Source: Termitomyces sp. T153 (lineage: Eukaryota > Basidiomycota > Agaricomycetes > Agaricales > Lyophyllaceae). From it: DNA of 64,000 nucleotides. The notes below the pieces were generated by a model that ran no database searches, had not been told where the DNA came from, and saw only the letters and a list, made by a program, of their open reading frames with translations. Of the stretch, positions 44,450 through 56,412 are shown piece after piece. Position numbers and translations under genes: made by a program. The stretch covers positions 620,001 to 684,000 of the forward strand of contig JACKQL020000021.1 of assembly GCA_018296165.2 (NCBI GenBank). Reading direction: 5' to 3'. Every line of letters begins with the position of its first letter. Within the stretch, counting starts at the first letter, position 1.

Positions 44450-45575
44450 GACTCAGCATGGAGGTGAGAGCAATAATTACTACTACTACTACAATGTTGG
44501 ACCCCTGCTCCAAACTCAAAACAGCTAGGACAACACACATGACTCATTAGCCTGAGAAGGAAAGCTTGACATCCAGAAACTGGAATCCTTCACTGGCCAT
44601 GACCCCCAAAGGTGGAGGATCTTCTTGACACAATGTCTTACCATGTTTCAAGCTAAGCCCATCACTTTCTAGCTTGAGAGCTCATGAGTGGCCTTTACCA
44701 CCTCATACCTACAGGCATGTAACCATTACACAGTGCTGCTCTGGTTTAACTCCAACAACTCCATGCTCTCCAACTAGCCTGCTTTCACCCAGGAATTCTC
44801 CAGTAAGTTCAGAATATTTGACACTGTAGCAGAAGCAGAGGAGAACCTCTTCAACTTCTGGATGTGCAACAACAAACAATTTACAACCTTCATTGTCCAG
44901 TTTGAGTGAGAAGCTTACAAAACAGGATAATACTACAACACCCTCCAACTTTCCCTCCCTCATGCCCTCCCCCAATGCATCCAAGACATCCTCTGCCTTG
45001 CACCAAAACAAACCATGTATGACAGTTACAAGGCACTCATTATACAGGTCAATCAATGCTACTGGAAGGACTAGAGCAAAAATACAGCCTCCCAAACCAT
45101 CTGGAACACCTCAAGCAACACCAACTGGGAACTTGGAGCATCCAACAGCAATTGACCATCAATTCTTGCAGCCCCTGCCAACTCCACACCATATTTTCTC
45201 CCAGGACAAGGACCCTCCAGCACTAATCAACCCCCAAAACCCCATCTACCTGCCCAACTCAACACTGCCAACCTCCACAAAGCTCCAGAACTCCTGTATA
45301 TCAACTCCAATAACTTCCAGGACCCCAATGATGCTTTGGACCTCACTGAAGACTAGAAGGCCCTATGCACAAACAAAATTTGAAACAGGCCCTGGATTGA
45401 CATATCAGAGGAGACTTAGAAGGAGTGACAAAAGGAGGGTGCATGCATTTTATGTGGTGAGCAAGGACATTTCATTGGTAGCTGCCCTAAATGCCAGGTG
45501 ATGGGACACACCATATGAACTATCAATGGCCAAGACTGTGATTACTGGTTTACAGAAAACAAGCCAGTGGTTTAG
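44450..45575 (+). pseudogene. gag: Gyp1-c gag
   Basis: The stretch 44450-44640 matches 1245-1440 of Gyp1-a. The zinc knuckle at 45444-45485, CILCGEQGHFIGSC, is an intact C-x2-C-x4-H-x4-C. The capsid frame has stops, for example near 44907 and 45073. The 202-codon frame at 44893-45501 reads the knuckle out of frame and is not the gag product. Confidence 0.8.
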
Positions 45576-45620
45576 ACCTTGAAGACACACTCAATTGCAG
45601 ATCAGACACTAATGTCTTCT

Positions 45621-47640
45621 TGCACAATCATTCATCATCAATGTTCAACTCAACAACTGTCCAATGGTCCTCCCCACCCTAATTGACAGTGGAGCTTCTA
45701 GTACCTTCATCAGCAACCAGCTCAATCTCCCTCACAACACCTTCAACAAGCCTCTTGAGCTCCAAATCTTTGACAGAAGCCCTGCCTCAACCAGAATCAC
45801 CCAATACCATGACAGTACCCTCACCCTTGATAATGAATTAAGATTCCAGGTCTGACTCCTCATTACCCAGCTTCCAGAGTCAACCCACAATCATGCTTGG
45901 ACTCCTCTGATTATGGGACATCAACCCTGACATCAACTGGAAGGAGCTCACCATGTGATTCCCAGGCCCTGAAGCAAGCCTAGCAGCTGCTATCCCCCTC
46001 CACTTTCAGTCTGCCTTCACTTCCAATGTCCCTGACTTCCACTCCAACAACCTTAGAGCTACCCAGACCCCCTCAACCCTCAAGGATGACCAAGAAAGGG
46101 AGGAAAGCACACCTCTGCCCTGGTCTCCCATAAACAAACCTCAATGGCTTCTCTCCAACATCCCCAGAAATCAATATAAAGGTCTATGGTACCCTGACTA
46201 ACAATGCAAAGCAACTTTGGACCCCACTGCTACAAGTCCAAACACCCCCACCACAACTCTGGACCCTGCCATGACCACTCCAACACCCACTCCCATCAAT
46301 CCAGGAGCCCTCAAGATCAAAATAATTGGCACTGTTCCCTTTGCATGCATCTTACAAGACAGAAACTCCATCTACCAGCTTCAAATCACTCTAGCCCTAC
46401 TAGAAGAACACCTACATGCAGGAACTACCCCACCAGAACACAAGACAGAGGAACAAATCCTACACAAAGTAGTTCCTCCAGAGTATCATGAATTTGCTGA
46501 CATGTGTCCCAAAGGAAGTGCAAAAGAACTTCCCCCACACTGCTCCTATGATCACATAATTGATATCAAAGAAGGCACCTCCCCTCCATTTGGCAATATT
46601 TACAACATGCCTGAGATTAAACTCTGGGCCCTGAGAGACTACCTCAACAACATGATTAGCAAAGGCTTCATATGCCCCTCAATCTCCACCACCAGCACTC
46701 CAGTCCTATTTGCCAAGAAGAAGGATGGGTCTCTCCAACTCTGCATCAACTACCAGGGACTCAACAAAGTCACAAAAAAGAACTGGTATCCTCTCCCCCT
46801 CATGGGAGATCTTGTTGACTGCCTCCACAGTGCCAAGATCTACACCAAAATAAACTTCCACTCTGGCTACAGCAACATCTGGATTGCTCCAGGGCATGAA
46901 TGGAAGACCACCTTCTGCACCTGCTATGGCCTATTCAAGTATCTAGTAATGCCTTTCAGAATGACCAACTCCCCCACCACCTTCCAGTACTTCATAAACA
47001 ACATCTTCCACAACATGAACAATGTTTTTGTTATTGTGTACTTGGACAACATTCTGATCTACTCAAACTCCTGGAGGAACATCCAGAGCATGTTTGCCAC
47101 AATCTAGAACAACCCCAGGAGTACCACCTTCACACTGAACCCAAGAAGTGCTCCTTCCACACTGTGGAGGTCAAATACCTCAGAGTTGTTATCACTCCAG
47201 ACAGAGTATGCATGGACCCAGCCAAGGTTGAGGCCATCCTCAACTAGCCTCCACTCCAGAATGTCAAAGAGGTACAGTCCTTTCTAGGGTTTGCTAACTT
47301 CTATTGCCATTTTATCAACAACTACTCTGGGATCACCAAACTCCTCAATTGACTCACCTGGAAGAATGCTCTCTGGGACTGGGATAGCAAGTTCCAAAGT
47401 GTTTTTCCCTCCTCAAAAAGGCCTTCACATCTGCTCCAATTCTCCACTATTTTGATCTCTCCCTGCTAATAGTACTCAAATATGATGCCTCCAACTACAC
47501 CATCACTGGCATCCTCTCCCAAATGGACTCCAGTAGAAAGGATCTCCACTCTGTCACCTTCTACACCTGATCAATGATTCCCATGGAGCTCAGCTATGAC
47601 ATATATGACAAAGAACTCCTTACTATTGTCAAATCCTTCT
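45621..47640 (+). pseudogene. pol: Gyp1-c protease (single), RT and RNase H
   Basis: The protease has an intact active-site loop, LPTLIDSGASSTF (Asp codon 45685-45687). PR1 is absent: sequence equivalent to Gyp1-a 1738 jumps to the equivalent of about 2297 at 45620. RT is open for 296 codons (46217-47107), with LFAKKKDGSL, IAPGHEWKT, LVMPFRMTNSPTTFQYF and YLDN at 47039-47050 (norm YLDD). A one-base loss near 47068 shifts the frame. RNase H follows in pieces to about 47640 (YDKELLTIVK). It is the best preserved RT in the window. Confidence 0.88.
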
Positions 47641-47839
47641 AGCAGTGGAGAGCCTACCTTGAAGGAGCCCCACATTGCATCCAAGTCTACTCCAACCACA
47701 ACAACCTACAATACTTCACCACCACCAAGCAGTTCAGCTGCCAACAAGCTCATTGGTCCAAAACCCTCTCTGAGTATGACTTTGCCATCCACTATTGCCC
47801 CAGTTGACTTGGTGCAAAACCTGACACCCTCACCTAGAG

Positions 47840-48814
47840 GCCTGACATGTACCCAAAGAAGTCATTTGAAGCTGAGTGAAATGTGTTGAACCATTGAGTG
47901 GTAATCCCTCCTGAACACCTTCATGCTGTGCTGATTATAAATGAAGAAGAAATCCTCCACCAAACTAGAAATGCACTCTTGGACCCCTTCTTCACTCAGC
48001 ATGACCCTTGCAACAACTCTGCTGACATGACAGCAGTTGACCAATCCTTCATGCTATCTCTGGACCATTGTCTCCTACTCTGGAAAAGACATATCTATGC
48101 TTCAGACTACAAGTCCATTTGCCTTGACATACTCTGACAGCACCATGATTACAAACACCAAGGACACTCAGAAATTTGTAAGACTCTCCAACTCATCTCC
48201 CATACTTACTTTTGGCCAGGAATGAAGAAGGATGTCATGCAATACATACAGGCCTGTAAACCAAGCCTCTAGGCCAAGGTACTCCACCACTACCCCTATG
48301 GCCTACTCAAGCCCCTCTCCATTGGTTGCTGCCCCTGGTCCTCAATCTCAATGGACTACATTGTCAAATTCTTTGAGTCTGAAGGTTTCAATGCAATCCT
48401 CATGATCATCTGCCAACTCACCAAGCATGTGCTCTTCATTGCCTGCTGCACCACTGACAATACTCTGGAGTTTGCCAAGCTATTTCTTGAGCATGTTTTT
48501 TCCAAGCACAGACTCCCAGACAACATTGTCTCTGACCATGGCCCTCTATTCATCTCTTGCTTTTGACAATTGTTATGCAAGGCCCTAGAAATAAAGATCA
48601 ACCTATAGACCACCTACTACTCAGAGACCAATGTACAGACAGAACAAGTAAACCAGACATTGAAACAGTATCTCCATCTATATGTTAATTATTTACAGAA
48701 CAACTGGTGTACAAAACTCCCCCTTGCTAAGTTTACTTACAACACCCCTCACTCTGCCACCAGATTTTCCTCTTTCCACACCAATAAGGACTACAACCCC
48801 TGACTCACACTATT
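47840..48814 (+). pseudogene. pol: Gyp1-c integrase, truncated
   Basis: The core is open at 48351-48566, with MDYIVKF (first Asp region), TDNTLEFAKLFLEHVFSKH and VSDHGPLF (second Asp). QTEQVNQTLKQYL near 48640 keeps the catalytic Glu region. The frame ends in KFTYN-type sequence near 48740 and is cut at 48814. Confidence 0.85.
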
Positions 48815-48835
48815 TGTCAGGGAACTGCCAATGCA

Positions 48836-49020
48836 CATGCTTGGCTTGGTCATGTGTTTAGTCACATGATCAGTTGCCATGTGCATTCTGCACAAAACCC
48901 ACATGACAAGGTATGCACATGTTTGGTCATGTGTTTGGTCACATGATCAGTTGCCATGTGTGTTCAGTGCAGAACCCACATGGCAAGGTATGCACATGTT
49001 TGGCAAGGTCATGTGACCAG
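48836..49020. repeat. tandem repeat in the Gyp3-a 5' LTR
   Basis: Two units, 48836-48917 and 48918-48994, share GTCACATGATCAGTTGCCAT and the ending CAAGGTATGCA. A partial third unit begins at 48995 with CATGTTTGGC. Unit length is 77-82 bp. The 3' LTR of the same element lacks this region. Confidence 0.9.
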
Positions 49021-49375
49021 AGGAATTTTTCCAAACTCTGGCATTGGAGATCTTTGGACTTGCTCTCTTTGGAACTCCCCTCTGCCAGGTGTGTAGTCCT
49101 ACTTGTAGACATTGTACTGTGCTGAATAGACTTTGGATCTCCTCTGCCAGTTGTGTGACCAAGCCACAGGCTCCAGAGGTTGCCCTTACAGCAGAACAAG
49201 TGTCTAGATTTGATCTAGGAGCCCCCTTTTGATTACCTGAGCTTCTACTTGGTCTCTCAAAAGGTCTCTCCCCCACCAGTGTCTTAGTGCCCCCTGTGCT
49301 CCTCCTATAACCCAGCCAACTCCTTCAGCACCTCCCCCTGATGCTTCAAGCCCCTGGGACAATGCCTGGAGTTGT

Positions 49376-50530
49376 TTGCTGTTCCTGGAAACACAAGTTC
49401 AACTTATCCAAGCCTTCCTTACTTCCTACACCACTGAACTTACTGGACTTCATCAAACTACTGAAGCAGTGTCCCTTTCTCTCCAAGCCCTTTTGGAACA
49501 TCTCCTCCTTGCTCCTACCACACATCCTATGCCCCCAGCAGATGCAGAACAGTTGGTGTCTGCACCTAGCTCAGGCTTTTTGGCTTCAGCTGCTACAGAA
49601 CAGTTTGCATCTGCATCTAGCTTAGGCCTTTCAGCTCCCTGTTCCAAACTCCCTTGTCCTGCACTTCCTGACATATATGATGGAGATTGTAAGGTTGGAG
49701 AGCATTTCCTCCAGTCCTGTATCACCTATATCCAGCTGAGCAGTGAAGCCTTTACTTCAGATGCCTTAAAAATTGCCTGGGTTCTTTCCTACATGAATGC
49801 CAGTCAAGCCTCCACCTATGCATTGCATATCTTTCAACACCCAGGAGGAGTTGAGAGTTTCTCTGGCTGGATGGAGTTTGAGAAGGAGTTCTGAGCTGAG
49901 TTCTTTCTCCCTTGACCCTGCCAAAACTGCTCTTTCCTTTTGGGACCAAACTTAGTATGGTCAAGGAAAGTGGTCACTTGACAAGTATATTGACTCTTTT
50001 TGTGCCTTAGTTGAACAGGCTGGACATCCAGATGGTCTACAACTCTGCCTAACCTTCCATGATGAACTCCACCCCTCTCTCAGAGATCACATTGACAGCA
50101 TGGCAGAGAGGCACCCAGATGATGAGCATGTCAATATCTTGTACAAGGTGGCACATGAGCAGTGGCAGCTCATGGAACTGCAATGCAAGTTGTGGCGGAC
50201 ATAACCCTCAACCTTTTCTTTTATCTCATGGAGGGTTCATCCCTCAAGCTCCGTCCTCCACACCTGCATTAGTATCTCCATGAGTAGGTGCAGCTCCTCT
50301 CTTGATGCCTCATGCTGCACTCTTGCACTCCCTACCCCAAGGAGTGCCAATGGATGTTGATGCTTCCCAACAGCAGTCCTCTACTCCTCTGCTGTGTCAA
50401 CACTGTGGGAAGGCAGGTCATTTTGCCTGCTACTGTCCTCAAGGGCTAGAAGTCCACTGCTTGTTCAGTCTGATGAAGTGGCTGATGTATTGGAGAAGGT
50501 TCCTACAGAGTCTGAGGATTTTTAAAAGGG
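49376..50530 (+). pseudogene. gag: Gyp3-a gag
   Basis: An open frame at 49376-49894 carries a Pro/Ser/Ala-rich start and the capsid segment FLQSCITYIQLSSEAFTSDA. A stop at 49892 and later frame changes break it. The zinc knuckle CQHCGKAGHFACYC at 50395-50436 is intact. The C-terminus after the knuckle runs to a stop near 50522. It is clearly related to the Gyp2 gags but distinct in sequence. Confidence 0.87.
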
Positions 50531-50651
50531 CAACAGATGACCAGTATGCCCCTATTGCCCAGTACTCATTGTTTTGCCCCCCTGTCCATAGAATCAAATA
50601 TATCTGTTGCTATTGTTAATACTATGTCTGAAACACTAAACCCCTTCTCAG

Positions 50652-51389
50652 ATGTACAAACTCCCTCTCCAGCTAAACTTAGCTAGAAATGCACCTCTTA
50701 GCCCACACCTCCAAATCCCTGCATGGGAATGCCACCTCCCCCATTGTTATGTTGTTGCTTCCACCCCTTCTACCAACTCCCTGAAGCTACAGGTGGAAAT
50801 TGAGACAACAGACACCCAGCAGATCCAAAGTGTGGCTGCCCTGCTTGACAGTGGTGCAACAGGCCTCTTCCTCAACACTAACTATGTGCAACAACACTGC
50901 CTTACCACTTGCCCCCTTTCCTGTCCTATCTCCATATACAATGTTGATGGCATGCTCAATGAAGTTGGCTCTATTTGCTCTGTGGTGGACCTGGTCCTCC
51001 ACTACCAAGACCACTCAGAGCAAGCTGCTTTTGCTGTCACTAGTTTAGGAAAGCAAGACATGATCTTAGGGTTCACCTGGCTATGTGAACACAACCCAGG
51101 GATTGACTGGACTAAGAGTGAGGTGAAAATGAGTTGCTGCCCACATTGCTGTGTTACATGTGCAAAACAAGCCTGTAAGGAGCAGAGAGCCAAAATTTGT
51201 GAGCATGCTACTGTGCAGCTCTGTTGCGCTGGGCATTTCCCTTATGCTGATCTTGACCTCCTGAGTTCCCCCCCTCTGGCATTCCCTTATAGAGAGGCCC
51301 TCTATGACAATGGCCAAGGTGTTGGGTGTGAGTCTCCAGAAGAAGAGGAAGGCAAAGGTGGACCTGTACTCCAGATGCAGAGTCTCTAG
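50652..51389 (+). pseudogene. Gyp3-a protease region, open frame
   Basis: A 245-codon frame holds an intact retropepsin loop LLDSGATGLFLN (catalytic Asp codon 50847-50849), a flap-like region, and the tail MILGFTWLCEHNPGIDW near 51060-51110. The rest is Cys-rich and acidic. It is the only protease of the Gyp2/Gyp3 type here with all key residues. The ATG at 50652 is only the first Met of the open stretch; gag-pol fusion is more likely. Confidence 0.85.
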
Positions 51390-51399
51390 ATGGGACCAT

Positions 51400-52320
51400 A
51401 GAGGTGGGTGATTGGATCTATGCTACAACCCTCTGCCCTCCTCTTACAGTGGCAGAGATTTGAGCCAGTCAGACTACTTCTCAGCATCTGGCTGAGGCAT
51501 TTGTAGCAAACTCACAGCCTAAGCCTGTCTGTAGCATGGTTCCCAATCACCTCCATGACTTTGAGGGTGTATTCTCCAAGGCCTCCTTTAATTCACTTCC
51601 AGAGTGCAAGCAGTGGGATCATGCAATTGAGCTGATACCAGATGCTGAGTCCTCCAGCTGCAAAGTCTATCTGCTTGCACCCAGCATAGCAGTAGGAGCT
51701 CCCACAGCAAGCTGCCTTTGATGCCCTCAAGCAAGCTGTGACCTCAAAGCCAGTTCTCCTGTTCCCTGATGATGACTCTCCATTCCATGTAGAAGCAGAT
51801 AGCTCAGATTTTGCTACAGGGGCAGTCCTCTCCCAGCAGTCAAAGGAGGATGGCAAATGGCATCCAGTAGCCTTCTACTCCAAAAGCCTTAATGCAGTGG
51901 AATGGAACTATGAGATCCATGATAAGGAGATGCTGGCAATTATTTGGTCCTTTGAAGAATAGTGGCATTTCCTTGAGGGTCCATGGCATAAGTTTGAAGT
52001 CTGGACAGACTACAAGAATCTGGAGTACTTCCATTCTTCAAAGAAACTCAATCAACATCAAGCTTGGTGGTCTCTGTATTTGGCCAACTTTGACTTCTCA
52101 CTGCACCACAAACCAGAATGGAGCATGGGCAAACTAGTGCACTGTCCAGGTGGGCTGACCATGGCACAGGAGCAGGAGATAATGACAACATTGTCCTCCT
52201 CAAGCCTGAGCTCTTTGCCATCCATATGCTAGAAGGGATTGCAGTTCAAAGGAATGAGGCAAACATCCTTAGGGACATCCAAAGAGAGAACAGGGAGGAT
52301 GCATAGGAGGATGCAGTTGC
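51400..52320 (+). pseudogene. pol: Gyp3-a RT start fused to RNase H (RT core deleted)
   Basis: The RT N-terminal part reads HLHDFEGVFSKASFNSLPE (51541-51597) and CKVYLLAPS (51660-51686). The next sequence, from about 51700, is already QQAAFDALKQAVTSKPVLLF, the start of the RNase H/connection region. The fingers, palm and YxDD box are gone. RNase H follows in a good frame (VEADSSDFATGAVLSQQ, YEIHDKEMLAIIWSFEE) to about 52130, with one stop at 51960. Confidence 0.88.
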
Positions 52321-53820
52321 TCAGGCTGTGCAGGCCCTACAAGCTTGATGGGCAAGTGGAGTCAAGTCAGTGCATGCAGATGAGTGGGGTCTTTAGCATG
52401 GGCTTTTGACCTTTAGAGGACACATTTATGTGCCTAACATTCCAGAACTTTGCTAGTGCATTGTAGAACAACATCATGACTCTCTGGTGGCTGGACATCC
52501 TGGAAGGTGGAAGACACTGGAGCTGGTATTCCAGAACTATTGGTGGTCACAGATCTCCCAACATGTAAGCACCTACACTAGCACCTGTAATCTCTGTCTC
52601 TGCACCTAGCCTCACCATCCAGCACCCCTGGGCCATTTCCACTCACTCCCCATCCTGGCTGCTTGCAGGAGTGTTGCATTGGTGGATTTCATTGTGGAAC
52701 TCCCAGATGCTCATGGATACAATGCAGTGATGGTAGTGGTGGACCTCTATGGTAAATGAGCCCATTTTATCCCTACCCACACAACATGCTCTGCCTTGGG
52801 AGCAGCCAGCCTGTATTGAAAGAATGTCTGGAAGCCCCATAGTCTGTCAGATGACTATGTCTCTGACTGAGGCCCCTAGTTTGTAGCAGAGTTTACTTGG
52901 AAACTGTACCACCTGCTTGGAGTCAAGCTCCATACCACCACAGCCTATCATCCTTAGTCAGATGAGCAGACAGAATGTGTATATCAGGAACTGGAACAGT
53001 ATCTCCACCTTTTTTGTAATGAGAGGCAGGATGATTGGGATGAGCTCCTGCCAGATGCTGAGTTCCAGTACAACAACCATGCTCACTCTTTCATGCAGAT
53101 GACTTCATTCTTTCTGGACACTGGCAGGCACCCCCACATGGGATTTGAACCTTGGGCACACACTCTGAGAATGACTTTGTAAATGAGTTTGTGGATTGGA
53201 TGAGGAGGGCACAGGAGGAGGCAAAAGCTGCATTGGTGAAGGCCAAGGAAGACATGGTATGGTACTATGATTGCAGATGGACTCCTGCCCAAGATTACAA
53301 GCCTGAAGACCATGTGTACTTGGATAGCTCAAACATTAAGACAACAAGGCCATCCCAGAAGCTGCCACATTGTCATCTTCACCCCTTCACAGTGGAGAGG
53401 AAGGTAGGGCCTTTGGCATACTGACTTAAACTCCTAGCAGGCCTTTGCTAACTGCATCTAGTCTTCAATGTGGTCAAGTTATTTCCAGCTCCAGAGGATC
53501 CAATCCCAGGTCATTGCCCTAACCCACCCCCACTGCCAGTCCTAGTCAATGATAGGAGGAGTATGAGGTGGAGGAAATCTTAGACAGCAGAGTATTCCAA
53601 AGAAAGTTGCAATTCAAGGTGAAATGTAAGGGATATGGCATTGAGGACATCTCTTAGGAACCACAGGCTAATGTTCATGCATCAGGCTTGGTCCAGGACT
53701 TCTACCATAGGCATCCAGATGTCCCAAAAGCCATTCAAGGCATCTACCCTATTTCACCAGCTGACCAGGCAATTTGTGACTTCTTCTATCCAGTGCATCC
53801 AGACACTGCATGCTAGAGGT
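52321..53820 (+). pseudogene. pol: Gyp3-a integrase with chromodomain-like end
   Basis: The zinc-binding region reads EQHHDSLVAGHPGRWKTLEL near 52470-52530. The core includes VDFIVELPDAHGYNAVMVVV (52680-52740), a decayed second Asp region (DYVSD near 52850) and a Thr-Glu-Cys region near 52970. Later parts are EQYLHLF and AEFQYNNHAH, and a chromodomain-like [10 protein letters not shown] with [10 protein letters not shown] at 53560-53655. Stops at 52757, 52816 and 52868 and a frame change near 53155 inactivate it. Confidence 0.85.
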
Positions 53821-53941
53821 GGAGTGATGTCAGGGGACATCCCACTTGCTTCTCCTTCTCCTTCTCCAGTACCAACTAGACTTTGGATTTTCCTTTGCCA
53901 GTTGTGTAATTGAGCCACAGCCTCCAGAGGTCACCTTTACA

Positions 53942-54950
53942 GGGGCTCAGCTTAACTGGGCAAGTCCTTACTAGGCAGGCATGTTGTCCTGCCCTTATAA
54001 CCTAGCACTCTGGGGTGGTCCAGACTTCAGATACTTGTTAGAATAAGTGAAGGGAAGTAGTCTGAGCAAGTCTGTGGTGGTCTGAGCAAGTCTAAGACCA
54101 GGTATAGTAAAGTTTGAGTTTAGAGGCATGTCAGCCACAAGTCAATAAGCAAATGTATAAGCAGTGGGGCAAGCAGAGAATTTGCAAGTGATGGGAGTGG
54201 AGCTGGAGTTTGATGGAGGATCAATTAAGAGTGATGGGTCTTGGAACCAAGCATAGGCAAGGTCTCAAGTTAGCTTATAAATGTTTAGAGAGTCATAATG
54301 TATGTGCAGAGTTCATAATGATGTTGGAGTTGAAAGGAACTTAGAAACAATAAAGGAAATAGAGATGGACAAGAAGAGATGGAGTTGAGACTAAACAGAT
54401 ACAAGGACAAATAGAATTGAGACAAGAAACACAAGACTAGAGACAGAAACAGAGAAGAAATGTAACTAGTAATCACAGGTCATGCAATATCAAGACTAAG
54501 AAAACAGATGCTATTTTACAACTTATATACTAACTACTAGACCTGCTCCAGGGACTGAGGGTGCAGCAGCAGGGCTCATTGGAGCCATGTGGAGCTGATG
54601 GGTGTCAGTTCTGATCAGATGGCAGGCCATGGCAATATTCTGATGGGAACTGATGGGAATGCAGTCTGCCCTGTAGTTGTCAAAGAGTTCCAGAGTGGTC
54701 ATGTAGGTTGTGGGGCAAGTCAGTGACATGTGCCTGGGTCAGGGGAGATGTTGGAGGGGCCTAGGGGCTTCAGAGGAGAAGGGGAAATGATGGGGCCCAC
54801 AGGGGATGCATCAGGGTTTGCTGAAGAAGCATCAAAGATAGCCAGGTTGGATGCTGTAGGTGAACAAAGGTCAGGGTAAGTCTGGGGGAAACTCTGAGGA
54901 AGCAGAACAGCTTGGAGAAGGGGGTCAGAGGTCTGGAGTGGTTCATGACA
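53942..54950 (-). repeat. Gyp1 LTR-E, minus orientation, terminal bases missing
   Basis: The plus strand ends GGTTCATGACA at 54940-54950, the inverse of the LTR start. The 11-mer is at 54487-54497 (as ATATCAAGACT) and CTTATATA at 54522-54529, again with 32-bp spacing. The inner terminus (about 25 bp expected before GGCTCAGCTT) is replaced by the Gyp3-a 3' LTR end. Confidence 0.87.
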
Positions 54951-56412
54951 GGACCAATCTGGCTTGGCACCCATGCTGGCCTAACTCATTGCCAAATATG
55001 AGATCCAGCACAATCCAAAAAATACAATTTGGGTGTGGGACAAGGTTTAGAGTCATGGGGCCTTGGCTGGTTGGATTAGTGTTGGAGGCAAAAGCAAAAC
55101 AGGTTAGCCAAATACCTAACACCAGCTGACTACTGGCAAGCATTGCTGAAAGTAAGAGTTTAGAGATTGGGATGGCATGTTAGCAGCAGATGGGAAGGGA
55201 TTTTGTGTGGGAAGTAGTATGAACTCCAAAGTAATCAAATTGTAGTAAGATGGCTACGAGGCATAACTGGCATCAGCTGAAAAGGGATCAGGCCAGAGAA
55301 CTATTCAATGTCAGTAATTACCACCCCCTTACACACTGCAGGACCTAGGACACTATTGATCATGATGTATTTCACATGAAAATAAGTCTCTAAAGAAATA
55401 AAATAGCTTCCTCCTCCTCTGCCTTCATTTTTTTCCTAGTACCACCTATGAGTACTATTTTGCTAGGTTTATGCCTTGCACTAGCACCTACAGCGAATAT
55501 CTAGTTTTGCTACTCCCTTTTGCTAACAACAACTTTCCATGTTTAGTAACATTTTACTACTCTCAGACAGCTCTTTTGCACTATCCTATTCCACTGTGCT
55601 CCTGCCACTCCAGAGGGTATATGGAATGAATTTAAAGTTGTATGCTGGCCTTCTAATTTTCAAGGTGTGTGTTCTGTGATATTAAGTGTCAGTTTTGTCT
55701 GGATTTCAGCATTGAGTTGGAATATCAAAGACCTCACTCAAGGGATTATTAGAACATGATCACCACATATTATAATACTTCTTGAAAGAATGAAGTTAAA
55801 ATCAGGGAATACTTATTACAAAAATGGTTTATTTGATTGAATAAAATATAATTGAAATTATAGTCAAGACTTATATCTACAAACATGAACAGTGACAGGA
55901 CTATAAGCACACTAATTGTCAAATCAAAGACCCAAGTCAGCTGGAGAGATGAGTGGAAAAGCCCAATTTATCTCATCTTGATTACTTCATTGAGGATGGA
56001 TGGATGGATGGATGGATCTCTGTCTTACATCAGCAAGCCACAAACTGGGCTAAGGGGTGAGCCATAGCTAAGTATGATGAGTTGTAAAGTAAAATGGTAT
56101 GTAAGCATTTGATCTGGGCCTTTCCTGGTGGTACTTTTGCTAGCATGTGTAAAGTAGGGTAGGGCAAGGTGTAGTAACAGGCCAGTTATGATGTTCTGTT
56201 ATCAGGTTTGATAGGAAAGAAAGAAAGAATAAATAAATGAAAGGAAAGGAGAAGTTATAGAAAGAAGACAGTTTGCTGAAGTCCATTGCTTCTTTTTGTG
56301 TGCCTGCTAGGTGTTGCATGTGTGCTGGCCATGTAGCCTCTGCACAGACCTGTAAGTGTACCCTGTTCTTGTTGGCTCAATGTGATGTGTCCCCTCTTGA
56401 CACTATTGCCCA
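54951..56412. other. noncoding stretch between LTR-E and the LINE 3' end
   Basis: No gene is supported. It contains a perfect (GGAT)6 microsatellite at 55994-56017 and a purine-rich run at 56213-56260 (GAAAGAAAGAAAGAATAAATA). The minus-strand frame 54943-55143 has no recognisable family. The part right below 56413 is probably the LINE 3' untranslated region. Confidence 0.45.

Larger units (their letters stand above)
44450..48814 (+). mobile_element. Gyp1-c: 3'-truncated Gyp1 chromovirus joined to LTR-D
   Basis: Gag, a single protease, RT, RNase H and integrase follow LTR-D in plus orientation. The element stops inside the integrase C-terminal region at 48814, where the Gyp3-a LTR starts. Its chromodomain, antisense ORF and 3' LTR are missing. 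Confidence 0.9.
48815..53941 (+). mobile_element. Gyp3-a: Ty3/gypsy element with the RT core deleted
   Basis: The 5' LTR is 48815-49190 (TGTCAGGGAACTGCC ... GTTGCCCTTACA). A two-base spacer and the primer-binding site AGAACAAGTGT follow at 49193-49203. Gag, protease, RNase H, integrase and a chromodomain-like end come next. The 3' LTR is 53828-53941, only 114 bp and so internally deleted. Flanks CTATT and GGGGC do not match, so no target duplication remains and at least one end was rearranged. It lies between Gyp1-c (plus) and a minus-strand Gyp1 LTR. Confidence 0.9.

Noticed and set aside
44893..45501. 202-codon plus-strand frame in Gyp1-c
   Set aside because: The zinc knuckle and capsid pieces are read in another frame; this frame is a shadow of gag.
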